NCBI GenBank assembly: GCA_947456995.1
Contig: CANGVB010000320.1
Coordinates: 1 to 5,266, forward strand
Length of the DNA stretch: 5,266 nucleotides
Reading direction: 5' to 3'
Origin: Bryobacteraceae bacterium
Lineage (GTDB): Bacteria; Acidobacteriota; Terriglobia; Bryobacterales; Bryobacteraceae
Shown here: piece by piece, positions 1 through 5,266 of the stretch
Layout: every line of letters starts with the position of its first letter
Numbering within the stretch: position 1 is the first letter of the stretch
Notes under the pieces: generated by a model
Told to the model about the DNA's origin: nothing
Seen by the model: the letters and a program-made list of their open reading frames with translations, nothing else
The model's database searches: none
Program-made: the position numbers and the translations under genes

Positions 1-2076
1 CTGGTGCGCGGTGAAGTGATTGTGGGGAAAGAGCCCGGTGAGAAGTACTTCACCGGCGACTACACCGTCGACGAGAAGCAGCGCAATGTCGCGCTTACAG
101 AAGAGGGTGTTCATAAGGTGGAGCGCTTGCTCAACTGCGGCAACCTCTACGACATCGAGAACATGGAACTGAACCACCATGTGCAGCAGGGCCTTCGCGC
201 AGCAGTGCTTTATCAGCGCGATCGCGAATACGTTGTGCAGAATGGCGAAGTCGTGATCGTCGATGAATTCACCGGACGATTGATGCCGGGCCGTCGCTGG
301 TCTGACGGGCTCCATCAAGCGGTTGAAGCCAAAGAAGGCGTCAAGATCGAGCGCGAAAATCAGACGCTTGCTACCGTCACCTTCCAGAACTACTTCCGTA
401 TGTACAAGAAGCTGTCCGGCATGACCGGTACGGCCGATACGGAAGCTGCAGAATTCGGCAAGACCTATAAGCTGGACGTCGTTCAGGTACCTACCAACCA
501 GAACATGATCCGTAAGGATCTGAACGATATCGTTTACCGGACAGAAGAAGAGAAGTTCCGCAACGCAGCCAAGGAAATCAAGGAATTGCACGACAAGGGC
601 CAGCCGGTTCTAGTCGGTACGATTTCGGTTGAAAAATCAGAGCGGCTGGGCGCGGCGCTGCGCCGCATCGGGGTTCGCCACGAAGTTTTGAACGCGAAGA
701 ATCACGAACGCGAAGCTTCGATCATTGCTCAGGCCGGGCGTAAGGGCGCGGTGACTGTGTCCACCAACATGGCGGGCCGCGGTACTGACATTTTGCTTGG
801 TGGTAATGCCGAGTTTCTGGCTAAAGACCAGATGCGCCGTGCCGGGAAAGATCCGGAAGGCGTGCACGCTGAAGAGTACAAGACGCTCTACGCCGAGATC
901 AAAAAACAGACCGATGCTGAACACGATGAAGTTGCCAAAATTGGCGGCCTTTTTGTGCTGGGTACCGAACGTCACGAATCCCGCCGCATCGACAATCAGC
1001 TCCGTGGCCGCGCCGGCCGTCAGGGTGACCCTGGTGGATCGCGCTTCTACCTTTCGCTTCAGGACGATTTGCTGCGTATCTTTGGTGGCGATAAGATTCA
1101 GGGCCTGATGCTGCGTCTTGGCATGGAAGAAGATGTGCCGATCGAATCGAGCCTGATTACGCGCCGTATCGAAGCCGCGCAAAAGTCAGTTGAAGCCAAC
1201 CACTTCTCTGCCCGTAAGCACCTGCTGGAATACGACGATGTAATGAACAAGCAGCGTACCGCTGTTTACGAATTGCGCCGGGCGATGCTTTCTGGAACCA
1301 ACCAGAAAGACCGTGTTCGCGAAATGATCACCTCGATTGTCGGATCGTTTATCGATGCACGGCTGCCGGAAGGGACTCGTAGCGACCAGTGGGATATGAC
1401 TGGATTTGAGTCCGATATTCTGACGCAGTTCGGGGTTAAGGTTGACAGCGAGGAACTGCAGAATTCGGGACGTGAGTTGATCGAACAGGAAGTGATCGAC
1501 CTGCTCAATGCCCGTTACGACGAGAAGGAAGCCATCGTCAGCCCTGATGTGATGCGCGAAACCGAGCGCATGATCATGCTGAACGTGATCGACAACCAGT
1601 GGAAAGACCACCTGCTGTCGATGGACCACTTGAAGGAAGGCATTTATCTTCGCGGCTACGGCCAAAAAGATCCGCTCATCGAATACAAGAAGGAGAGCTT
1701 TACACTCTTCCAGGACATGATGGCCCGCATCGAAGACGAAGCGCTGCGCTATCTGTATTTCTTGCAACCTTACGATGAAAACGGGAACATTCTCACAGCT
1801 TCTCCCATCCAAGTAGGGGAAGACGATGAGGAAGAAGAAGAGCAAGTTGAAAGCCACGAACCGGCTCCGGTACCCGCAGCCGCTGCTTCTATTACCGACT
1901 TCACCAAGAACATCCAGCGCAAAAAGGAAAAGGAACTCGAAGCCCTGCAGTATGTGGGTGGCGATTCTACTGCTTCCTCAAAGCCGCAGCCTGTCGTCAA
2001 GGGTGCCAAAGTTGGACGCAACGAACCTTGCCCCTGTGGTTCAGGCAAGAAATACAAAGTTTGTCACGGTAGGTAA
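1..2076 (+). CDS. secA: Protein translocase subunit SecA, C-terminal ~691 residues (5' end outside window)
   Basis: SecA is the cytoplasmic ATPase that pushes unfolded preproteins through the SecYEG channel. The frame is open from base 1, so the GTG at base 4 is not the true start. By comparison with E. coli SecA, roughly 230-240 N-terminal residues (Walker A, DEAD-type Walker B) are missing to the left. Visible in order: the rest of the preprotein-binding domain; the linker [16 protein letters not shown] (262-309); [21 protein letters not shown] (near 382-444); the second nucleotide-binding fold with QPVLVGTIS (601-627), [15 protein letters not shown] (763-807) and [20 protein letters not shown] followed by QGD (961-1029); and helical scaffold/wing regions with [12 protein letters not shown] (1222-1257) and [21 protein letters not shown] (1591-1653). 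An acidic then Pro/Ala-rich linker (about 1816-1890) leads to the zinc-binding tail [13 protein letters not shown] (2029-2067). All expected motifs are intact. The next gene follows after 3 bases. Confidence 0.98.
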   Translation: MVRGEVIVGKEPGEKYFTGDYTVDEKQRNVALTEEGVHKVERLLNCGNLYDIENMELNHHVQQGLRAAVLYQRDREYVVQNGEVVIVDEFTGRLMPGRRWSDGLHQAVEAKEGVKIERENQTLATVTFQNYFRMYKKLSGMTGTADTEAAEFGKTYKLDVVQVPTNQNMIRKDLNDIVYRTEEEKFRNAAKEIKELHDKGQPVLVGTISVEKSERLGAALRRIGVRHEVLNAKNHEREASIIAQAGRKGAVTVSTNMAGRGTDILLGGNAEFLAKDQMRRAGKDPEGVHAEEYKTLYAEIKKQTDAEHDEVAKIGGLFVLGTERHESRRIDNQLRGRAGRQGDPGGSRFYLSLQDDLLRIFGGDKIQGLMLRLGMEEDVPIESSLITRRIEAAQKSVEANHFSARKHLLEYDDVMNKQRTAVYELRRAMLSGTNQKDRVREMITSIVGSFIDARLPEGTRSDQWDMTGFESDILTQFGVKVDSEELQNSGRELIEQEVIDLLNARYDEKEAIVSPDVMRETERMIMLNVIDNQWKDHLLSMDHLKEGIYLRGYGQKDPLIEYKKESFTLFQDMMARIEDEALRYLYFLQPYDENGNILTASPIQVGEDDEEEEEQVESHEPAPVPAAAASITDFTKNIQRKKEKELEALQYVGGDSTASSKPQPVVKGAKVGRNEPCPCGSGKKYKVCHGR
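2029..2067 (+). other. SEC-C zinc-binding motif at the SecA C-terminus
   Basis: The pattern C-P-C-(8 residues)-C-H is preceded by VGRNEP and ends HGR just before the stop. This is the classic SecA tail that binds one Zn ion and, in studied bacteria, contacts SecB and the ribosome. All four ligands (Cys codons at 2029, 2035 and 2062; His at 2065) are present. SecA is therefore complete at its 3' end and should have a functional zinc tail. Whether a SecB exists in this organism cannot be seen here. Confidence 0.93.
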
Positions 2077-2079
2077 GTA
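2071..2079 (+). promoter_or_regulatory. Shine-Dalgarno for the gene at 2080, inside the secA stop region
   Basis: AGG (2071-2073), within the run AGGTAAG, lies 6 bases before the ATG at 2080. It coincides with the last sense codon of secA, and the secA TAA is at 2074-2076. That TAA is in the same frame as the downstream gene and only one codon (GTA) intervenes, so ATG 2080 is the first possible start. The layout favours re-initiation or translational coupling with secA. Confidence 0.65.
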
Positions 2080-2967
2080 ATGCTATCGCCGATTCTTCTT
2101 CTAGTCGCAACGATTCTTCCACCCTCGATTGACGACTGGAAGCGGACCGAGCCAGCCAAAGCTGAGTTGCAGTACCCGAATGTTGCCAAAGAATTTGGGC
2201 TGACAGAATCGGACGCGGCCACCTATGCCAATGGGCCTAAGACCTTTACCCTTGCAGTTCACCGGTTGAAGGACGTTACGGGCGCAGTGGCGCTCGAGCA
2301 ATCCCTGCAATCGCCAGACAAGAAGATCTTCCGGCACCAGAATTACGTTTTTGAGACGCTTGCCGGAACGGCGCCGCGTGGCGCTCTGGATGCGTTTTTG
2401 TTCCCTACCTTGAAGGTGGACCGGTCTGCGCCCCCAACCCTGCTTGGCAACCTTCCGCGTAAGGGGAGGGCCGTTGGCTCAGAACGATTACTTTTGGGTC
2501 CAGAATCGCTGCGAGCCTTTGAGCCCAGAATTCCGGTGGCGGCGGCAGGCTTTGATTTTGCTGGCGAAGTACAGATTGCCAAGTATGGAAACGCGACATT
2601 GGCGGTGCTTCACTACCCGAACCACGCGATCGCGCGGCAGCAGATTGAGGCCCTGAAGCAGGTGCCAAATTCTGCGATCAACCGGTCTGGCCCGATTGTT
2701 TCCATGGTTTTACCTGCCGGGCTTGACCCCAAGAGCGCGCAGGCGCTGGTGGGTCAAATCGAGTACAAAGCGGCAATCATGATGGACAAAGCGCCGGAGA
2801 AGGCACAGCCCGATCCGGTGGATTTCCTGCTTGGAGTATTCCAACTTGCGGGAGTACTGATAGTCATGTGTTTGGTGCTCGGCGTAGTTTTTGCACTTTT
2901 TCGTGCCTACGGACGGCATTGGTCGGGCAAAAAAGACGATGACGGCATGACGACGCTCGGTATCTAA
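2080..2967 (+). CDS. Predicted envelope protein with N-terminal signal and C-terminal membrane helix (DUF6599-like)
   Basis: This is a 295-residue protein of unknown function. It opens with a hydrophobic stretch (about residues 2-15, LSPILLLVATILPP) that could be a short signal peptide or anchor, though it lacks the usual basic n-region and a clear cleavage motif. The middle (about 18-245) looks like a soluble alpha/beta domain, with segments such as EFGLTESDAATYANG, LPRKGRAVGSERLLLGPES and AGFDFAGEVQIAKYGN. These resemble the acidobacterial DUF6599 family as I remember it, which is a tentative match. Residues about 250-274 (LLGVFQLAGVLIVMCLVLGV and beyond) form one strong membrane helix, followed by a basic segment (RAYGRHWSGKK) expected to stay in the cytoplasm. 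The predicted topology is a large extracytoplasmic domain on one anchor. The start is fixed by an in-frame stop two codons upstream. It lies 3 bases after secA, so co-transcription is very likely. No catalytic motif was recognised. Confidence 0.88.
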   Translation: MLSPILLLVATILPPSIDDWKRTEPAKAELQYPNVAKEFGLTESDAATYANGPKTFTLAVHRLKDVTGAVALEQSLQSPDKKIFRHQNYVFETLAGTAPRGALDAFLFPTLKVDRSAPPTLLGNLPRKGRAVGSERLLLGPESLRAFEPRIPVAAAGFDFAGEVQIAKYGNATLAVLHYPNHAIARQQIEALKQVPNSAINRSGPIVSMVLPAGLDPKSAQALVGQIEYKAAIMMDKAPEKAQPDPVDFLLGVFQLAGVLIVMCLVLGVVFALFRAYGRHWSGKKDDDGMTTLGI

Positions 2968-3037
2968 ATAACCCCTTCACAAACATCACTTTAGAGCGAT
3001 CATCCACCTTCTGTAAACACGTTTTCCACAGCCCATA

Positions 3038-3056
3038 AGCGGCGCAAATAGTCGCT
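3038..3056 (+). other. Small stem-loop downstream of the secA unit
   Basis: AGCGGC (3038-3043) pairs with GTCGCT (3051-3056), six pairs with one G-U, around a 7-base loop GCAAATA. It is followed by AAACAATTG rather than a T-run, so it is not a good Rho-independent terminator. It could be a 3'-end stabilising structure or chance pairing. Confidence 0.3.
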
Positions 3057-3062
3057 AAACAA

Positions 3063-3072
3063 TTGATATCAA
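3063..3072. repeat. Perfect 10-bp palindrome TTGATATCAA, possible operator
   Basis: TTGATATCAA equals its own reverse complement. It sits 27 bases upstream of the -35 hexamer at 3100, where an activator or repressor dimer could bind. A 10-bp A+T-rich palindrome can also occur by chance, and no second copy was noticed in the gap. Confidence 0.25.
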
Positions 3073-3099
3073 GCCACTTACAAGTCCTCTGAAAAGAAG

Positions 3100-3128
3100 T
3101 TGACTTCCCCGGCTGAAGGCCATAAACT
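3100..3128 (+). promoter_or_regulatory. Sigma-70-type promoter TTGACT-N17-TAAACT
   Basis: The -35 hexamer TTGACT (3100-3105) matches TTGACA at five of six bases. The spacer is exactly 17 bases. The -10 hexamer TAAACT (3123-3128) keeps the key T1, A2 and T6 of TATAAT (four of six). Transcription would begin near A3135. The product would be either a short RNA ending at the terminator at 3190-3226 or, with read-through, the mRNA for the ABC exporter at 3250. Confidence 0.6.
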
Positions 3129-3149
3129 CCAATCACTACGATTTTTACG

Positions 3150-3184
3150 GTTCATTCCCGTTAGAATCAGTTCTCCCAATGAAC
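3150..3184 (+). repeat. Inverted repeat GTTCATT...AATGAAC (stem-loop)
   Basis: There is a perfect 7-bp inverted repeat with a 21-base spacer. The spacer itself contains a 4-bp AGAA/TTCT stem with a TCAG tetraloop. It lies directly before the terminator hairpin, inside the predicted short transcript, which suggests an RNA structure rather than a protein-binding site. Confidence 0.4.
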
Positions 3185-3189
3185 ATCAG

Positions 3190-3226
3190 CAGGAAAGCTC
3201 GCCAAATGGCGAGCTTTCTTGTTTCT
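3190..3226 (+). terminator. Strong Rho-independent terminator
   Basis: CAGGAAAGCTCGCC (3190-3203) pairs with GGCGAGCTTTCTTG (3208-3221): 14 pairs with one G-U, a perfect 10-bp core AAAGCTCGCC/GGCGAGCTTT, and an AAAT tetraloop. The 3' arm runs into a T-rich tail (CTTGTTTCT). It would stop plus-strand transcription from the promoter at 3100-3128 and any read-through from the secA unit. On the minus strand the T-run is weaker (TTTCC), so it is mainly one-directional. It ends only about 24 bases before the ABC gene start. Confidence 0.85.
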
Positions 3227-3237
3227 GGTCAACAAGT

Positions 3238-3249
3238 TAGACTGGAGTG
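3238..3249 (+). promoter_or_regulatory. Start-proximal signals of the ABC gene: GGAG and a -10-like TAGACT
   Basis: GGAG (3244-3247) is the only purine-rich ribosome-binding candidate, but only two bases separate it from ATG 3250, which is tighter than usual. TAGACT (3238-3243) resembles a -10 box placed so that transcription would start at about the ATG, giving a leaderless mRNA. Its -35 counterpart (TTTCTT, 3215-3220) is poor. Both readings are weak. Confidence 0.25.
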
Positions 3250-5061
3250 ATGCGTCCTGCCAAGCCCGAAGAAGAGCTGAAACCCTGGCGGGAGCGCGCC
3301 CAGGCGTTGCGCCACCTGCCGCCCCTGCTACTCGAGGTATGGCGGACTCGCCCTTTGTTTGCAGCCACTTCGCTGATTTGCCGCTTGCTGCTTGCCTTTT
3401 TGCCGGTCGCGTTGCTTTATGTTTCAAAACTTTTAGTGGATGAGGTGGTGGCGGGGAATGCGTCCGGGCTGGTGTGGCGCTATTTGGCGATCGAGGTAGC
3501 CCTTGTCCTCTCCACCGACCTTTTGGGTCGTCTGATGGGCCTCTGTGACTCCCTGCTGGCCGATCTTTTCACCAACCAGATCACGATTCGGCTGATGAAG
3601 CATGCCGCTTCGCTGGACCTGGTGACTTTCGAGGACCCCACTTTCCAGGACAAACTGGACCGGGCCAGGCGTCAGACTACAGACCGGCTCTCGATGCTTT
3701 TCCTGATTGCGAGCCTTCTGCAGCAGGTTTTGTCGTTGATCGCCATGTCCGCCTCCGTAATCGCTTTCTCGCCCCTTTTCTTTGCTTGCCTCGTGATCAG
3801 CCTGATTCCGGTGTTCTGGTCGGAATCGAAATTCGCCGCCCTGGCCTATTCGTTGCTCTACCGCTGGACGCCGGAGAGGCGGCAAATCGACTACCTGCGT
3901 CTGCTAGGCGCCAGCCACACCACCGCCAAGGAAGTGAAGCTCTTTGGCCTTTCGGGATATCTGATTGACCGGGCGGACAAGCTCTTCCAGCGTTTTTACG
4001 CCGAGAACCGGAAGCTAGCGATTCGCCGGGCGAGCGTGAATTACCTCTGGGGCCTGCTGCCGAACGGGGCCTACTATGCGAGCTTTGTTTACATCCTGCA
4101 GCAGGCGATTGCCAAAACCATCACGGTTGGGGACCTGATTTTCCTGACCCGCGCTTTCTCCAATTCCCGCTCATTGCTGAGTTCGATCTTTCAGAACATC
4201 AGCCGGGTAGCCGAGCAGGCGCTTTATGTTCGCGATCTCTTCGACTTCTTCGAGACTAAACCGGCACTGCCGGTTGCGGTGAATCCGCTTCCTGTTCCGA
4301 AGCCGATCCGCGAGGGTTTCCGGTTTGAGGATGTGCACTTTGGATATCCAGGGGCGGCGAAGCCGGTGCTGAATGGCATCAGTTTTCACTTAGCGCCGGG
4401 TCAAAAGATCGCGCTGCTGGGGGAGAATGGCGCTGGGAAAACCACGCTTGTGAAGTTGCTTTGCAGGCTCTACGACCCTAGTGCGGGACGGATAACGCTC
4501 GACGGCAAAGACCTGCGCGACTATGATCCGGAATCGTTACGGCAGGAAATCGGCGTGATCTTTCAGGATTTTTTGAAGTACGATGCAACCGCTGGCGACA
4601 ACATTGGCTTTGGCCTGATCGAGTCACTGACAGACCCAGCCAGGATCGACCAGGCGAGCGAGAAAAGCTACGCCGACTCTGTGATCTCAACCTTGCCCTC
4701 GGGCTATGAAACGATGCTGGGACGTCGATTTGAAGGTGGGATCGAGTTGTCACAGGGGCAGTGGCAGAAGATCGCGCTGGCGCGAGCTTACATGCGTGAC
4801 GCTCAGTTGTTGATTCTGGATGAGCCTACGGCCTCGCTCGATGCACGAGCTGAATATGAAGTCTTTGAGCGATTCGCGAATCTCACCGCGGGCAAGAGCG
4901 CCGTACTGATCAGCCATCGCTTCTCAACAGTCCGAATGGCCGATCTGATTCTGGTGCTGGAGCATGGCAAGATTCTGGAGCAAGGCAGTCACGAAGAGTT
5001 GCTTGCCAGGGGAACACGTTATGCCGAGCTCTTTGAACTACAAGCGGCCGGATACCGTTAG
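3250..5061 (+). CDS. Half-size ABC exporter: fused membrane and ATPase domains (NisT/LanT-like, no peptidase domain)
   Basis: This 603-residue protein is expected to act as a homodimer that exports an unknown substrate (peptide, lipid or small molecule) at the cost of ATP. An in-frame stop at 3238-3240 leaves only GTG 3247 or ATG 3250 as start; ATG is preferred. The N-terminal membrane domain (about residues 36-305) has six likely helices, near 36-58, 74-98, 150-170, 172-189, 263-288 and 289-305. The ATPase domain has an A-loop Tyr366 (FGYPG), Walker A GENGAGKT (391-398, Lys397), Q-loop Gln439 (FQDFLKYDATAGDNIGFG), signature LSQGQWQK (500-507), Walker B LLILDE (520-525, Glu525), D-loop SLD (529-531) and switch His556 (ISHRFSTV). 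All catalytic residues are present. LSQGQ replaces canonical LSGGQ. The FQDF-KY and GQWQK segments recall lantibiotic exporters such as NisT, but no precursor peptide or modification enzyme is visible. It overlaps the convergent gene by 4 bases. Confidence 0.95.
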   Translation: MRPAKPEEELKPWRERAQALRHLPPLLLEVWRTRPLFAATSLICRLLLAFLPVALLYVSKLLVDEVVAGNASGLVWRYLAIEVALVLSTDLLGRLMGLCDSLLADLFTNQITIRLMKHAASLDLVTFEDPTFQDKLDRARRQTTDRLSMLFLIASLLQQVLSLIAMSASVIAFSPLFFACLVISLIPVFWSESKFAALAYSLLYRWTPERRQIDYLRLLGASHTTAKEVKLFGLSGYLIDRADKLFQRFYAENRKLAIRRASVNYLWGLLPNGAYYASFVYILQQAIAKTITVGDLIFLTRAFSNSRSLLSSIFQNISRVAEQALYVRDLFDFFETKPALPVAVNPLPVPKPIREGFRFEDVHFGYPGAAKPVLNGISFHLAPGQKIALLGENGAGKTTLVKLLCRLYDPSAGRITLDGKDLRDYDPESLRQEIGVIFQDFLKYDATAGDNIGFGLIESLTDPARIDQASEKSYADSVISTLPSGYETMLGRRFEGGIELSQGQWQKIALARAYMRDAQLLILDEPTASLDARAEYEVFERFANLTAGKSAVLISHRFSTVRMADLILVLEHGKILEQGSHEELLARGTRYAELFELQAAGYR

Positions 5062-5266
5062 CGCTCGATGATGGTGCGCAGCGGGCGCCAGTAGATGTTT
5101 TTGTAAGCGACCGGGCCGTGATCGCCTTGCAGCATGAGAGGGTTCTTGGCGGCCTCGGGCAGGTTCATGGCAGCCCGGGTGGGGCCGTCCACTTCAACGT
5201 CTTTCTGGATCGTGAAACCGTTATGCACTACTCGCAGGAACTTTGCGTTGGCGGTTTTCTTGCCGC
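5058..5266 (-). CDS. C-terminal 68 residues of a DUF1080 / 3-keto-disaccharide hydrolase family protein (5' part outside window)
   Basis: The minus strand is open from the right edge to a TAA at 5060-5058. The reading ends with KFLRVVHNGFTIQKDVEV, then DGPTRAAMNLPEAAKNPLML, then QGDHGPVAYKNIYWRPLRTI, IER and stop. The pieces HNG...V..DVEV.GPTRAAM and LQGDHGPVAYKNI..RPL are hallmarks of the end of the DUF1080 fold, a concanavalin-like beta-sandwich linked to hydrolysis of 3-keto-glycosides and usually exported. The DUF1080 match is strong by motif. The enzyme activity is inferred, because the catalytic part and any signal peptide lie outside the window. Its TAA overlaps the ABC gene's TAG (plus-strand TTAG, 5058-5061), so the two genes converge with no space between them. 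Confidence 0.85.
   Translation of the reverse strand, partial: GKKTANAKFLRVVHNGFTIQKDVEVDGPTRAAMNLPEAAKNPLMLQGDHGPVAYKNIYWRPLRTIIER

Larger units (their letters stand above)
3135..3226 (+). ncRNA. Candidate ~90-nt small RNA or attenuated leader
   Basis: A well-spaced promoter (-10 at 3123-3128) is followed within about 90 bases by a strong intrinsic terminator, with no plausible coding sequence between. The predicted transcript would fold into two stems. The first is GTTCATT (3150-3156) with AATGAAC (3178-3184), enclosing a smaller AGAA/TTCT stem (3163-3166 with 3171-3174). The second is the terminator hairpin. It does not match any RNA family I recognise. Alternatively it is the 5' leader of the ABC exporter, and the hairpin limits read-through into that gene. 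No competing antiterminator pairing was found by eye. Confidence 0.4.
2968..3249. other. Intergenic gap (~280 bases) with promoter, hairpins and terminator, no convincing protein gene
   Basis: The sequence is visibly richer in A+T than its flanking genes. It contains a small stem-loop (3038-3056), a 10-bp palindrome (3063-3072), a sigma-70-like promoter (3100-3128), a stem-loop (3150-3184) and an intrinsic terminator (3190-3226). No tRNA or rRNA fold was recognised. There is no strong terminator directly after the stop at 2967. The secA transcript may therefore run on to the terminator at 3190-3226, or it may end without an intrinsic hairpin. Confidence 0.8.

Noticed and set aside
4..6. GTG as a possible start of a shortened SecA.
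   Set aside because: The frame is open through base 1. The preceding Leu codon and the following residues fit the interior of the preprotein-binding domain, so the gene continues to the left.
637..1182. A 181-codon open frame on the minus strand within secA.
   Set aside because: It is fully opposite the conserved SecA ATPase motifs, and its translation shows no recognisable domain. It is a codon-bias shadow. The same applies to the minus-strand frame at 1186-1857.
3022..3030. TTTTCCACA, fitting the relaxed DnaA-box consensus TTWTNCACA.
   Set aside because: It is a single copy with no cluster, no A+T-rich unwinding region and no dnaA/dnaN neighbours, so there is no case for a replication origin.
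2864..3136. A 90-codon minus-strand frame spanning the end of the envelope gene and the gap.
   Set aside because: It overlaps the real membrane-helix coding region, has no convincing ribosome-binding site and shows no protein-like composition.
3147..3161. ACGG-TTCATTC-CCGT, which resembles a tRNA T-arm.
   Set aside because: The stem has only 4 bp and the loop lacks the conserved A58. No acceptor, D or anticodon arm can be placed around it.
3179..3250. A 23-codon reading frame (starts MNISRKARQM) whose TGA overlaps the ABC gene ATG as TGATG, like a coupled leader peptide.
   Set aside because: It has no Shine-Dalgarno (CTTCTCCC-type sequence precedes it), and most of it is simply the two arms of the terminator hairpin. 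The TGATG overlap is suggestive but can be chance.

Overview
The window reads as a stretch of ordinary bacterial chromosome with moderately high G+C. It holds four protein-coding regions, two of them cut by the window edges, plus one structured intergenic gap. The gene content suggests an acidobacterium, perhaps of the Solibacter/Bryobacter type. That rests on three things: a SecA with an acidic linker before its zinc tail, a small envelope protein resembling DUF6599, and a DUF1080 (3-keto-disaccharide hydrolase) gene. The assignment is inferred from remembered family distributions and was not tested by a search.

Layout. Positions 1-2076 (+) are the 3' three-quarters of secA, the ATPase motor of the Sec preprotein translocase; its start lies left of the window. 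Three bases after its stop, in the same frame, begins a 295-residue predicted envelope protein (2080-2967, +) with a hydrophobic N-terminus and a C-terminal membrane helix. The Shine-Dalgarno of this second gene lies in the last codons of secA, so the two almost certainly form one transcription unit.

Positions 2968-3249 are a gap of about 280 bases with several structures. In order they are a small hairpin, a 10-bp palindrome, a good sigma-70-type promoter (TTGACT-17-TAAACT), a second stem-loop, and a very strong Rho-independent terminator ending about 25 bases before the next gene. Promoter and terminator together bracket a transcript of about 90 nt. It could be a free small RNA or the attenuated leader of the downstream gene.

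Positions 3250-5061 (+) encode a complete half-size ABC exporter (membrane domain plus ATPase domain) that resembles the peptidase-less NisT/LanT-like branch. Its stop overlaps by 4 bases the stop of a convergent minus-strand gene (5058 to the right edge). The visible 68 residues of that gene are the C-terminal end of a DUF1080-type protein.

The secA pair serves protein export and the envelope. The ABC exporter and the DUF1080 gene look like separate units placed next to it. I see no mobile element, CRISPR array, tRNA or rRNA, and no clearly novel multi-gene system. The least explained part is the promoter/hairpin/terminator cassette in the gap.
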